Below are positions 35,047-44,099 of a stretch of DNA of 64,000 bases, piece by piece. The DNA is from Ruegeria aquimaris. Its GTDB lineage: Bacteria > Pseudomonadota > Alphaproteobacteria > Rhodobacterales > Rhodobacteraceae. Every line of letters begins with the position of its first letter. Position 1 is the first letter of the stretch. Location: positions 50,051 through 114,050 of the forward strand of contig NZ_JAOWLB010000016.1 of NCBI RefSeq assembly GCF_025751555.1, in the 5' to 3' direction. A program made the translations under genes and the position numbers. The notes beneath the pieces were generated by a model that saw only the letters and a list, made by a program, of their open reading frames with translations, had not been told where the DNA came from and did no database searches.

Positions 35047-35819
35047 TCAGCGCCTATGATCTGCCCTATCGTGCGTTGTTGAGCCCGCCTGGGCAGAGCG
35101 AGCGAGGCCTGGATTTCGAACTTAAGCTTTTGTTCGATGATGTGCCCAGTGGCGACCAAGTAGAAACAGCGGCTGCTTTGGTGATGACTTTTGATGCGCT
35201 TGTTGCTTCTGGAGGTTTAGGCGGGCGAAAAATCTCGCCGGCAAATGCAGACATCGAGTATTCAGAGTTTGTTGGAATCCGAGGTCACGAAATCCACTGG
35301 AAAATAGGTGGAATGCGCTTGGATGACGCTGCGCAAATCATTTTGGCCCAATCATTCATGATGTTGAAGGGATCTTCGCGGCTGTTAGAAATATCTCTGT
35401 CTCCTCAAGGCTTCTCTGGAAAGCTGATCGAGCCGGAAAAATCATCGGTTCGAGATGACCCCTATCCAGGTTTGCATCCTTCGACGGAAGCTGTTCTCGT
35501 TTCAGATGGTGACTATTCGTCTGACATTCTGGTAACCGCCATCTTTGAAAACCAACCGCGAGGCGAGAGCGCAGATGAAGTTCTGGGTAGAATTGGCTCT
35601 TGGATGGTGGGAGCTGTTTCCGGGTTCTATCCGGTTGCACCAGTTGAGCCCGAGTTCTGCAGTGTACGTGATCCCGGAGAAATCAGATTTTACAAAAACG
35701 AGATTGAGATTCCGCTACACCGTTTCCTTTGTCATGCGGGCGCCCTAAATGGGCTGGCAAATGCAATCTTGGCAACTGGTAACAACGCCCCTCAGGTCAG
35801 ATCGATCATAGTTGAATAA
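35043..35819 (+). CDS. Hypothetical protein downstream of the immunity gene
   Basis: 258 aa, not recognised. Acidic, no signal or transmembrane segment, low GC compared with the neighbouring T6SS core. Its start overlaps the immunity stop (ATGA), so it is co-translated with the toxin/immunity pair. It could be a second immunity protein, for an effector not in the window, or an orphan immunity gene left by toxin exchange. It is convergent with the HEAT-repeat gene, 2 bases apart. Confidence 0.65.
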   Translation: MISAYDLPYRALLSPPGQSERGLDFELKLLFDDVPSGDQVETAAALVMTFDALVASGGLGGRKISPANADIEYSEFVGIRGHEIHWKIGGMRLDDAAQIILAQSFMMLKGSSRLLEISLSPQGFSGKLIEPEKSSVRDDPYPGLHPSTEAVLVSDGDYSSDILVTAIFENQPRGESADEVLGRIGSWMVGAVSGFYPVAPVEPEFCSVRDPGEIRFYKNEIEIPLHRFLCHAGALNGLANAILATGNNAPQVRSIIVE

Positions 35820-35821
35820 GG

Positions 35822-36865
35822 TCATTGGGAATGTTCGGATTGCCAATATGCAATTTTCTCGGCAACCGGCAGAACCTCCATTTCGCCCCCAAATGCCTCG
35901 ACGAATGCCGGGCCGTGGTCTTTGGGGTCGAGCGAGGTCAAGTCGTCCCAGCTCTCCCATGCTTCGGGAAACAGATCGAGAAACGCACGGCCAGCGGCGT
36001 CGGCCAATGTCGGCTCGCGCATCTGTTCGACAAGCCAGGGGACGAGCGTCCTGTCTCCCAGTATTCCGGCCCCGCGGACGGCGATAGGGGCGGTTTCGCT
36101 GTCTTTCAGCAGCGTTGCGAACCATGCCCGGATATCTTCCGGCGGGCTGACCCTGACCAGTTTTCTCATGAGATCCACATTGCCGGGATCGGCCAAAACC
36201 GCCCGTCGGAGCGGTGTGGTCAGAGTGTCATCCGGCGGGTGACCCAACTCTAGCAGAGCGGTTGCCGCCGCAAGTTCCACCTCCGCTCCGGAAGTCTCCA
36301 GTAGTTCGCGCAATCGCGGCACCATGTCGGCCCGGTGGGCTTTGGCCGCGGCGGTGCAGGCCAAAGCGCGCACGGTGTCGTCGGGATCGGACAACAGGCG
36401 CTCCAGCCGTGTGCCCGGGTCAGCATGTCGATCGGCAAAGGCCGCGACAGCCAGCCACCGCAGTGCGGGTGTCGCGGCATCGAGCCATTCGCGAACGTAA
36501 CCGGCGGTAAGCTCTGGCGCGGCCCAAGCAACCGCACCACGCAGGCCCACTCTGCCTTCTTCAGTTGCGGAGAGGCCGAGGACCTGTCGAAGACGGCGAT
36601 CATTCGACTGCTCAAAGGCCAGCAGCGCAGCAGCAAAGACCTCGCCCCGCTCCTCATATGTTTCGAGTTGATCTATCAAAATGGGCCAGGCCGCGATCCC
36701 GGCGATACGCAGACCGTCCAGATGCGCCTCGGCTTCGGAACGGCGCCGGTCAATCACGACCCGATCGACCGGGTCAGCCAGTGATGCCAGGCTGAATTGC
36801 GCCCAAGAGAAAGCCGCGCCCTCGGCGTGCGCCCGGATGACATCTTCGACGATCCGGTTTTCCAC
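35822..36865 (-). CDS. T6SS-associated HEAT-repeat protein (TIGR02270-like)
   Basis: 347 aa from a GTG with AGGA 6 bases upstream. It is an alpha-helical array of HEAT-like units (for example LERLLSDPDDTVRALACTAAAKA, where Asp-Pro-Asp turns recur). The family is found in T6SS loci that carry DUF4150 effectors; its role is unknown but probably scaffolding or cargo binding. It follows the DUF6484 gene by 9 bases on the minus strand. Confidence 0.75.
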   Translation of the reverse strand: MENRIVEDVIRAHAEGAAFSWAQFSLASLADPVDRVVIDRRRSEAEAHLDGLRIAGIAAWPILIDQLETYEERGEVFAAALLAFEQSNDRRLRQVLGLSATEEGRVGLRGAVAWAAPELTAGYVREWLDAATPALRWLAVAAFADRHADPGTRLERLLSDPDDTVRALACTAAAKAHRADMVPRLRELLETSGAEVELAAATALLELGHPPDDTLTTPLRRAVLADPGNVDLMRKLVRVSPPEDIRAWFATLLKDSETAPIAVRGAGILGDRTLVPWLVEQMREPTLADAAGRAFLDLFPEAWESWDDLTSLDPKDHGPAFVEAFGGEMEVLPVAEKIAYWQSEHSQ

Positions 36866-36874
36866 CTTTGATCC

Positions 36875-37297
36875 TCAGTTCAGATGAATTGATCCGCCGC
36901 GCAGGCGGTTTGCCGCGCTGGCCTGAGTGGTGACATTGGTGCCTCTGATCGTAACCCGACCATCCCGTTCAAGGATGATGGATGCTTTGCCAACCCTCAA
37001 CTCCAGACGCTTCTCGGCGCTGACACGAACGGTCTCCCCATCGTGGATGACCGTCGGTTCGATGGTTTCGCGCACCTCTCGCTGAATTCTTCCCAATATC
37101 AGCGGCCGCCGCAGGTCGCCGTCTTCGAACATCAGCGCGACCTCGCCGCCCACATCTTCATCCGTCAGACGCGCCAGGCTGCGCGCCGTCACCGCATGGT
37201 CACATGGATTACCGGGAAAGACGACGAGGGGCGCGTTTTCTTCGAAGCCCAACAGCAATCCAATGGACACGCCATCTATCTGACGGGTTTCACCCAT
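36875..37297 (-). CDS. DUF6484-like T6SS protein
   Basis: 140 aa. The visible core DGVSIGLLLGFEENAPLVVFPG, DEDVGGEVALMFEDGDLRRPLILG and RLELRVGKASIILERDGRVTIRG resembles the OB-like and beta-stranded gp5/VgrG tip regions, consistent with DUF6484 as I recall it. The start at 37297 has GAGGAG upstream. It is probably an accessory spike or adaptor protein. Divergent from the ExbBD operon. Confidence 0.7.
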   Translation of the reverse strand: MGETRQIDGVSIGLLLGFEENAPLVVFPGNPCDHAVTARSLARLTDEDVGGEVALMFEDGDLRRPLILGRIQREVRETIEPTVIHDGETVRVSAEKRLELRVGKASIILERDGRVTIRGTNVTTQASAANRLRGGSIHLN

Positions 37298-37424
37298 GGC
37301 AATCTCCTCAACAATTGCCCTCATTATCTCACACCCACGACAAATCGCCAAACACCAAGGTTAGCGACCGCAGTGCGAATCTCTGCTAGTCTCGCGTCAA
37401 TAGAGAAACGGAGGAACAGGAACA
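37298..37424. promoter_or_regulatory. Divergent promoter region for DUF6484 and the ExbBD-tss operon
   Basis: 127 bases with no gene. This is the most likely promoter of the ~19-kb plus-strand run from 37425 to 56748, because the only other gap of note in that run is 74 bases at 40775. No operator palindrome was seen. Confidence 0.45.
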
Positions 37425-37838
37425 GTGATCAAACGGATTGTTACCGCCATTCTGCTGGTCCCCATCAGTGTCGCCGCCCAGGCACCCGGTCCGCTGACCG
37501 TCGAACTGAACAAACTGGAACCGGGCGAAGGCAGCGGCTGTCGCGCGTATTTCTTGTTTCGAAATCAGACCGGCATGAGTTTTGAGGCGCTGGAGATATC
37601 TCTCGCGTTGCTGGGTACGGGTGGTGTCATCGACCGATTGGTGACCGTCGACGCCTCGCCCTTGCCGGCAGCCCGTACAACGCTGAAACTGTTTGAATTC
37701 CCGGAAACGAATTGCAGCGGGCTCGGCGAGATCCTGTTGCACGAGATTGGAAGCTGCAAGCCGCAGAATCGGGATGAGGCGGATTGTTTCGAGATGATCG
37801 AGCTGGACAGCAAAGCCGCAGTTCCGCTGGTCAAATAG
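37425..37838 (+). CDS. Small exported Cys-rich protein heading the ExbBD-like operon
   Basis: 137 aa from a GTG preceded by AGGAAC. The signal peptide is MIKRIVTAILLVPISVAAQA; the mature protein has four cysteines (C39, C97, C111, C121), enough for two disulfides, so it is periplasmic. No family recognised. Two bases separate it from the ExbB-like gene. Its place suggests a periplasmic partner of the proton-channel module or of the TonB-like protein. Confidence 0.75.
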   Translation: MIKRIVTAILLVPISVAAQAPGPLTVELNKLEPGEGSGCRAYFLFRNQTGMSFEALEISLALLGTGGVIDRLVTVDASPLPAARTTLKLFEFPETNCSGLGEILLHEIGSCKPQNRDEADCFEMIELDSKAAVPLVK

Positions 37839-37840
37839 TC

Positions 37841-38455
37841 ATGATTTCCTTCGATCTTTCGGAGCTTGGGGTATCGGGGCCGATCCTGTTGCTGCTTGGG
37901 CTGCTGTCACTGGCCTCGGTTTCCGTTCTGGCCACTCGAATTCTGGCGCTCTGGGGCGTCGGCAAGGGACGTGTGGAACGAGACGAGATGCTCGAGAAGC
38001 TGGCGCGGGGAGAGGTCGTCGCTGTCCCGGAAAAGGGTCCAGCCGATCGGGTTCTGAACCGGGCGGCGGCTTTGCTCGAGAAGGGTGTTTCCGTTGAGGT
38101 GCTGACATCGGAAATGGAACAACATGGCAATGCAGAGTCTCATGTGCTTTATCGCGGGGTCCGGTTTCTGGAACTTGTGGGCATGATTGCCCCTCTTCTG
38201 GGTTTGCTGGGCACAGTCCTGGGCATGATTCAATCCTTCCGATCTCTTGAACTGGCCGAGGGCGCGGCCAATGCCTCTATACTTGCCGGTGGAATCTGGC
38301 AGGCGCTTCTGACGACTGCCGCGGGCCTTGTTGTGGCGATTCCGGCCCTGGTGGGGGCCGCTCTTCTGACCGCGCGGGCCGAGGTCGGCGCGACACAGAT
38401 AGAGCGGACGATGGTGGGCGCCCTGACCTCGGCGCGCCGACGGATGCAGAAATGA
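37841..38455 (+). CDS. MotA/TolQ/ExbB proton-channel family protein
   Basis: 204 aa. One N-terminal membrane segment (ILLLLGLLSLASVSVLATRIL), a cytoplasmic loop, then the conserved pair LELVGMIAPLLGLLGTVLGMIQSF and IWQALLTTAAGLVVAIPAL. These are the ExbB/TolQ pore helices. With two ExbD-like proteins it would use the proton gradient to move a periplasmic partner. The presence of such a channel inside a T6SS operon is unusual compared with textbook loci. Confidence 0.9.
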   Translation: MISFDLSELGVSGPILLLLGLLSLASVSVLATRILALWGVGKGRVERDEMLEKLARGEVVAVPEKGPADRVLNRAAALLEKGVSVEVLTSEMEQHGNAESHVLYRGVRFLELVGMIAPLLGLLGTVLGMIQSFRSLELAEGAANASILAGGIWQALLTTAAGLVVAIPALVGAALLTARAEVGATQIERTMVGALTSARRRMQK

Positions 38456-38859
38456 AGACGGCGCGGCGTGGCGGCATACTGCCAAAGGTCACCTTGGTGC
38501 CGCTGATCGACGTGCTTTTCATACTGTTGTTCTACTTCATGGTGACCTCGGTCTACCTCGATCTCGATATGATCCCGGTCTCGCAGTCGGCCGAAGAAAC
38601 CGGGTTCGACGCTGTCGAAGACCCCGGTGGGTCGATCCTGTTGCGTATCGACTCGCTTGGTCAAAGCGTGATCAACGGCAAGGTTGTTCCGGCCGCTGAA
38701 CTGGGCGACTGGCTTCAAGAGACAGGCCGCAGCACGCATACCGTCTTGATCCTGCCGTCCGGAGAAGCACCCGTGCAGGCGCTGGCCAGAGTGATGGATG
38801 CACTGGCCCGCTCCGGCATCACCCGGACGCGTCTGGTCCGGCTTGAGGCACACCCATGA
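38452..38859 (+). CDS. ExbD/TolR-like protein (first)
   Basis: 135 aa. A short basic cytoplasmic N-terminus, one membrane helix bearing the proton-carrying Asp (LVPLIDVLFILLFYFMV), and a periplasmic domain. Start overlaps the ExbB stop and stop overlaps the second ExbD start, so the three are co-translated. Confidence 0.9.
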   Translation: MKTARRGGILPKVTLVPLIDVLFILLFYFMVTSVYLDLDMIPVSQSAEETGFDAVEDPGGSILLRIDSLGQSVINGKVVPAAELGDWLQETGRSTHTVLILPSGEAPVQALARVMDALARSGITRTRLVRLEAHP

Positions 38860-39260
38860 GACTGCGGCGGCGCCCCGCCAATCCACGGGCAGAACCTGTC
38901 GTGGCTCTGGTGGATGTCGTCTTCTTCCTGTTGGTGTTTTTCATGCTGGTTGCCCGCCTGGATGCGTCGGCGCCTTTCCAGGTCACTCCTCCGACAGCGG
39001 TTTCGGGTAGAGATATGCCGGGTGGCGGCGTTACCCTGTCGGTCGCCGCCGATGGAGCCTTGGCCGTGAATGGTCAGGCCGCCGGAGCAGATTGGATCGA
39101 CCGGGTCCGGCGCGCCGCCCTTGCCGAAGACGTGGAATTGATCCGGGTCAATGCCGACGCCGCAACGCCGCTTCGCCATGTGTTGCCGCTGTTCACGGAA
39201 CTGGAGGCGCTGGAACTGGCCGATGTCGTTCTGGTTGTCACCCCGGAGACGGGGCAGTGA
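38856..39260 (+). CDS. ExbD/TolR-like protein (second)
   Basis: 134 aa with the same layout: basic start, membrane helix with Asp (VVALVDVVFFLLVFFMLVA), then a periplasmic domain ending in a VVLVVTPETG strand. Two distinct ExbD-like proteins imply a heteromeric stator. Its stop overlaps the GTG of the TonB-like gene (GTGA). Confidence 0.88.
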   Translation: MRLRRRPANPRAEPVVALVDVVFFLLVFFMLVARLDASAPFQVTPPTAVSGRDMPGGGVTLSVAADGALAVNGQAAGADWIDRVRRAALAEDVELIRVNADAATPLRHVLPLFTELEALELADVVLVVTPETGQ

Positions 39261-40774
39261 CCCGGCTTGCCCATGCCGCCGTCGGCAGCATGGTTTCGCT
39301 GGCGCTGCATGGCGGCTTTGTGCTGGTCGTCGCCGCTTTCCTGTTGCCGCGTCCCATGCCTCAACAGCCGTTAACGCGCTCTGAGCTCATGATGGCCGTG
39401 GTTCGCGTTCCCGAAGTTCAGGGCGCCGCTGTCTCGCCAGACGCCTCTGATGCGCGGACCGCGAAGCCTGCGGGAGGCCGGGCCGACCCGGCTGTCGTGC
39501 CAATTGATGTCGCGCGCCCCGCTGCTTTGCCAGTTACAACATTGCGATCACAACCAACGGCGCAGAGCGTTCTTTCCAGATCTGACAGGCCGGATTCACA
39601 GACGGTTGCCGCCACAAATCCGCCTGTGCAGGTCTTGTCGGCAAAGACCGGCTCTGGGGAGCAAGCGCCAAACTTGATCGCCGAACCCTCGGTGGCCGTT
39701 TCAATAGCAAGAACAGAAACAAGAGTTGTATCATCGCAACCAACGCTTTCTCTGGCAAGCTCCACACGGCCGCAAACAGTCAATCTTGACAGGGTTTCCG
39801 CTCTTGGCACCTCGTTGTCCGAAGAGCGCCCGGTGGCGGGAACCGCGGCTGAAAAACCGGCGTCGGCAAGTGGCGTCGACAGTCTGGTGCCGATCAGTCA
39901 GCCGGCGCGGGTCTATGTACCGCCGAGCGCTGTTGCGGCTGTGGCTGCGCTGACCGAGACCCGATTAACACCGTCGCTAGACTGGAGTCCCGATGGTGTT
40001 GGTGAGTTGGATGCGACAACCCTGTCGGCGGTTGAGGCATTTCTTGTTCCGTCCGGCGCGACCGAAGTTCGGGATGGTATCCGGGCAGCGATGATGGCGG
40101 TTGATTGCGCCCGCATGCGAACCGAATTCGACCCCGTCACCGGTCGGGTGCGTTTGTTAGGCCACATTCCAGCCGACGACCTTCGCGCAACAGCGCTGTC
40201 TGCGGTCGGCACGCAGCTTGGCTCGGCGCTCAAGATCGAAGATGGGTTGCGCATTCTGCCTCATCCGCAATGTGACGTTCTGGGTCAGATCGAGGCAAGC
40301 GGTCTTCCGCAATCGGAAGAGCAGTTCAAAGACGCCGCGATGATCGGCGCGCAAGGCTTCGCCCGGGAATATGCGTTCAGGCAGGGAGAACTGCTGCGCA
40401 TTGATCTGACCGCGCCGGACTATGACGCGTATGTTTATGTCGATTACTTCGATGGCGAAGGACAGGTTCTGCATCTCGATGCCACAGGTGGCACTCCGCC
40501 GTTGCGCCCGGCGGGCGATGTTTTTTCCGTGCCCGGATCGCGAGACGGTGAACCTTCGATGAAGTTCGAGATCGCACCGCCTTTCGGGCAGGACATCGTT
40601 CTGACCATTGCGGTGAACGCGCCTTTGTACAACTCGCCCAGGCCCTTGGTCGAAACCGCTCCGCAGTACCTGGATTTTCTACGCGAGCGTATGAGTCTTC
40701 TCATGGCCAAACCGGGTTTCAAAGGAGAGTGGGCTTATCTGTTTGTCGCCACTACTGCCGCCGACAAACCATGA
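39257..40774 (+). CDS. TonB/TolA-like transmembrane protein with a DUF4384-like C-terminal domain
   Basis: 505 aa from a GTG overlapping the second ExbD stop. One N-terminal membrane helix (MVSLALHGGFVLVVAAFLL) is followed by ~200 residues of low-complexity Ser/Thr/Ala/Pro sequence, as in periplasm-spanning TonB or TolA proteins. The last ~220 residues hold a Cys-bounded segment (C284 to C339, VRLLGHIPADDLRATALSA) and a beta-rich domain (YDAYVYVDYFDGEGQVLHLD) that look like the periplasmic part of PpkA at 26027. A force- or signal-transmitting partner of the ExbBD-like channel is the best reading. Confidence 0.78.
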   Translation: MTRLAHAAVGSMVSLALHGGFVLVVAAFLLPRPMPQQPLTRSELMMAVVRVPEVQGAAVSPDASDARTAKPAGGRADPAVVPIDVARPAALPVTTLRSQPTAQSVLSRSDRPDSQTVAATNPPVQVLSAKTGSGEQAPNLIAEPSVAVSIARTETRVVSSQPTLSLASSTRPQTVNLDRVSALGTSLSEERPVAGTAAEKPASASGVDSLVPISQPARVYVPPSAVAAVAALTETRLTPSLDWSPDGVGELDATTLSAVEAFLVPSGATEVRDGIRAAMMAVDCARMRTEFDPVTGRVRLLGHIPADDLRATALSAVGTQLGSALKIEDGLRILPHPQCDVLGQIEASGLPQSEEQFKDAAMIGAQGFAREYAFRQGELLRIDLTAPDYDAYVYVDYFDGEGQVLHLDATGGTPPLRPAGDVFSVPGSRDGEPSMKFEIAPPFGQDIVLTIAVNAPLYNSPRPLVETAPQYLDFLRERMSLLMAKPGFKGEWAYLFVATTAADKP

Positions 40775-40848
40775 ATGTTGCAAGAATCGCAATCATCTGA
40801 AAGACTACCTGCATTGATTTTGCATTATTTTTGTTGGGGTTGGATGAG

Positions 40849-41988
40849 ATGGAGTTCGGCACGCTCCTTGCGGATCCGAAAGGCGAAAATCCCGCAGGCA
40901 TTGAGTTGAGAAACGAGCCTGCGTTTCACGCGATCGAGCGGCTGCTTCAGCCTGCCGCAAGGTCAGAGCGCGTGAACCCGGACGGATCTGTCAACGAGAG
41001 CGCTCCGCAGGTCGATTGGCAAGACATCTGGGACCAGATTCAGGACTTGGCAGGTTTCGGGCGCGACTTGCGGCTTGTTGTGATTGCCACCCGTGCCGCA
41101 GCTAATCTGGAGGGGTTTCAAGGGCTTGCGCAAGGTTTACAGATGATTGCGCAGATCATTGCGAACCACTGGGATGCGCTGCATCCCGCCTTGCGCGACC
41201 GGGACGACCCAAAAGCAGCGGCGCTTCCCCGAATGAACGCCCTGCGGCAATTGGAAAACGATGACAATGGTCTGTTGGGAGATCTGAAGTTCAACGCCGT
41301 CCTGACCCCGCGCGGCATTGGCAGAGTTTCCGGCAACGATCTGGCCCAGGGTCTGTTGACCGATTTCGAGATTCTCAACCGGGCGGCCTCGGGGCTGAGC
41401 CAGGCAGAGAAAGACGCCATCTTGGCCAGCCATTCGAACCGCCGAAGCAGGGTGACCTCGGCGGTAAGGGCGCTGGCGGCAGAAGAATCCGAGCGGGCCG
41501 CTGAGTTGAGCGAAGGGTTGTCTGCGGCCCTGAGCGGTATTGCGGCCATCAGCGCCGCCTTGAACGAAAAGGGCAATGGAGCAGGTGACCTTGGTTTCTC
41601 GGTGCCTGCGCTGACCGAGTTTCTTGACCAGTGTAAGTCCGCAATAGAGTCCGGCATTGCCCATTCCGCTGGCGAACCGCCGCCTTCTGCTGAAACAGCG
41701 GAACCGGCACCCGGCCCAGCGACGGTAGCAAATGCATCTGCGGCGGAGGCAAGACCCGCTGCACCGACGCCCGGTACCATTGGGTCACGCGCCGATGTCG
41801 AAAAAAGCCTGGACGCCATCATTGCGTTCTACGAGCGGACCGAACCTTCGAGTCCGATCCCGCACCTTGCCCGACGTCTGCGCCGGATGGTGGCGATGGA
41901 TTTCGTGCAACTGATGGAGGAAGTCGCACCATCCGGTTTGAAAGAGTTCAGGTTGGTCGCGGGTATGGAAGAGTCCAAGAAAAAATAA
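40849..41988 (+). CDS. tssA: T6SS baseplate/cap protein TssA
   Basis: 379 aa with an ImpA_N domain at the N-terminus (NPAGIELRNEPAFHAIERLLQPA region, VDWQDIWDQIQDLAGFGRDLRL) and a C-terminal EPSSPIPHLARRLRRMVAMDF segment typical of short TssA. It primes baseplate and sheath assembly. ATG 40849 was preferred over a TTG 18 bases earlier. The gene follows a 74-base gap after the TonB-like gene, the largest in this operon. Confidence 0.92.
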   Translation: MEFGTLLADPKGENPAGIELRNEPAFHAIERLLQPAARSERVNPDGSVNESAPQVDWQDIWDQIQDLAGFGRDLRLVVIATRAAANLEGFQGLAQGLQMIAQIIANHWDALHPALRDRDDPKAAALPRMNALRQLENDDNGLLGDLKFNAVLTPRGIGRVSGNDLAQGLLTDFEILNRAASGLSQAEKDAILASHSNRRSRVTSAVRALAAEESERAAELSEGLSAALSGIAAISAALNEKGNGAGDLGFSVPALTEFLDQCKSAIESGIAHSAGEPPPSAETAEPAPGPATVANASAAEARPAAPTPGTIGSRADVEKSLDAIIAFYERTEPSSPIPHLARRLRRMVAMDFVQLMEEVAPSGLKEFRLVAGMEESKKK

Positions 41989-42012
41989 GGGAAGTCAGGA
42001 GAGGTCACTAGA

Positions 42013-42552
42013 ATGAGCGAAAGCAAGCAGAAAGTCATAGAACGCAATCGCGCGCCTCGGGTGCAGATTGCATATGACGTCGAACATTACGGCAGCCCCA
42101 CAACGATCGAGCTCCCATTCGTGATGGGCGTGATGGCTGATCTGGCCGGAGAATCCGAGACGCGAGAAGCCAAGAAGGCTGTCGTTGATCGGGCGTTCGT
42201 GGAAACTGACGCTGGTCGGTTCAACAAGTTCATGGAAGCGCTTGCTCCGCGGGTCAAGGCGCGGGTCCCGAACAAGCTGCCTGCCGCCGAGGGCGAAGAG
42301 GCGGACGAAGAAATGTTCGTCGATCTTTCGTTCAAGAGCATGAGCGATTTTGCTCCGGACAAAGTGGCCGAACAGGTCCCGGCGCTTGCCGAACTGCTGA
42401 AGATGCGCCGGCAGCTCGAAGAATTGCTCAGCTACATGGACGGCAAGGTCGATGCCGAGAAACGAATTGCGCAACTGTTGAACAACGAACCGCTGTTGGC
42501 CCAGGTCGCGGACGAGGCGGTGAAGACAAACGCGGGCGGAAGCGAGGACTGA
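42013..42552 (+). CDS. tssB: T6SS sheath small subunit TssB (VipA)
   Basis: 179 aa, normal length. The family signature is ERNRAPRVQIAYDVE at the N-terminus and KVDAEKRIAQLLNNE near the C-terminus, which binds ClpV-class unfoldase via the TssC partner. AGGAG precedes the start. One base separates it from tssC. Confidence 0.96.
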   Translation: MSESKQKVIERNRAPRVQIAYDVEHYGSPTTIELPFVMGVMADLAGESETREAKKAVVDRAFVETDAGRFNKFMEALAPRVKARVPNKLPAAEGEEADEEMFVDLSFKSMSDFAPDKVAEQVPALAELLKMRRQLEELLSYMDGKVDAEKRIAQLLNNEPLLAQVADEAVKTNAGGSED

Positions 42553-42553
42553 C

Positions 42554-44062
42554 ATGGCCGAAGAACAGAAGCAAGGCGCCGCTGGCGCCGCCGAAGCCGA
42601 AGCGCTTGATCTGGGTGAATTCAGCGATCTTTTGGAAAAGGATTTCCGCGTCAAGGACAGCGAGGGCGACAAGATCAAGTCGCTGGTGCATAATCTGGCC
42701 CTCGCCGCCAAGGAACGTTCCGGAACGGCAACCATCTCGGGCAACGCGGTCAAGTCGATCAAATCGCTGATTTCGGGTATCGACAGTCTGCTCAGCACGC
42801 AGATGAACGAGATCCTGCATTGCGAGGAAGTTCGCCAGATGGAAGGCACCTGGCGCGGTCTGCATTATCTTGTGAACAACACGGAAACGGATCAGAAACT
42901 CAAGATACGGGTTCTGAATATCAAGAAAGAGGATCTGGCCGACCATCTGGAAGACTACGAAGGCCAGATGTGGGACCAGTCGCCGATCTTCAAGAAAGTC
43001 TACAGCGACGAATATTCGATGTTCGGTGGCGAGCCTTTTGGGGCCATCGTTGGGGCCTATGAATTCAGCCACAAGCCCAAGGATGTGGGCCTGTTGCGCA
43101 ACCTTTCTGGCATCTGCGCCTCGGCACATGCGCCGTTCATCGCAGCCGCAGCGCCACAGTTGTTCCGGATGGAAAGCTGGCAGGAACTGCCCAATCCGCA
43201 GGATCTGGAACAGATCGTGTCCAGCCCCGATTATGCCAGTTGGCAGTCCCTGCGGGAAAGCGAGGATGCCCGCTACATCGGTCTGACCATGCCGCGTGTC
43301 CTGGCTCGCCTTCCCTATGGGGCCGATACGGTGCCGGTAAAAGGGTTCGATTTCGAAGAGCAGATCGACGGAAAGCACGACCACTACGTCTGGATGAACG
43401 CGGCGTTTGCCATGGGCGTGAACATCAATCGCAGCCACAAGCTGTACGGATGGGGGACCCAGATCAGGGGGGTCGAATCCGGTGGCACGGTAACCAACCT
43501 GCCGGTTCACACGTTCCCGACCGATGATGGCTCCGTGGCGATGAAGTGTCCGACGGAAATCGCCATCGACGACCGGCGCGAGGCGGAACTGGCCAAGCTT
43601 GGCATGATGCCGATCCTCCATCGCAAGAATACTGATGTGGCCGCGTTTATCGGTGCGCACAGCCTTCAGGACGACGAAGCACGTGCGGGCCGTCTGGTTG
43701 ACCCGGACGCTCAGGCGAACGAGCGGCTTTCGGCGAACCTGCCCTATCTGTTCCCGGTCAGCCGGTTCGCGCATTACCTCAAGGCAATCGCCCGCGACAA
43801 GGTCGGGACATTCAAGGAACGCTCGGACATGCAGGTCTGGCTTAGCGAGTGGATCAACCGCTACGTATTGGCCAACCCTGCCATGGCCGACGACAAGGCC
43901 AAGGCCAAGCGCCCCCTCGCTGCGGCCGAGGTACAGGTGGACAGCGTCGAAGGACGACCGGGGTACTACAATGCCCGGTTCTTCCTGCGGCCCCATTACC
44001 AACTCGAAGGTATCAATGCGAGCCTGCGGCTGGTTTCGGAACTGCCCTCTGTAAAGAGCTGA
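42554..44062 (+). CDS. tssC: T6SS sheath large subunit TssC (VipB)
   Basis: 502 aa. Landmarks: NEILHCEEVRQMEGTWRGLHYLV, the FGAIVGAYEFSHKPKDVGLLRNLS region and the C-terminal PGYYNARFFLRPHYQLEGINASLRLVSELP. It forms the contractile sheath with TssB around the Hcp tube. Confidence 0.97.
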   Translation: MAEEQKQGAAGAAEAEALDLGEFSDLLEKDFRVKDSEGDKIKSLVHNLALAAKERSGTATISGNAVKSIKSLISGIDSLLSTQMNEILHCEEVRQMEGTWRGLHYLVNNTETDQKLKIRVLNIKKEDLADHLEDYEGQMWDQSPIFKKVYSDEYSMFGGEPFGAIVGAYEFSHKPKDVGLLRNLSGICASAHAPFIAAAAPQLFRMESWQELPNPQDLEQIVSSPDYASWQSLRESEDARYIGLTMPRVLARLPYGADTVPVKGFDFEEQIDGKHDHYVWMNAAFAMGVNINRSHKLYGWGTQIRGVESGGTVTNLPVHTFPTDDGSVAMKCPTEIAIDDRREAELAKLGMMPILHRKNTDVAAFIGAHSLQDDEARAGRLVDPDAQANERLSANLPYLFPVSRFAHYLKAIARDKVGTFKERSDMQVWLSEWINRYVLANPAMADDKAKAKRPLAAAEVQVDSVEGRPGYYNARFFLRPHYQLEGINASLRLVSELPSVKS

Positions 44063-44099
44063 TTGTTTTACTCCAACTTGAGAACAGGGAGACTATACT

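Noticed and set aside
37425..40774. A Tol-Pal or iron-uptake TonB system
   Set aside because: No TolB, Pal, YbgF or outer-membrane receptor gene is present, and the genes run straight into tssA.
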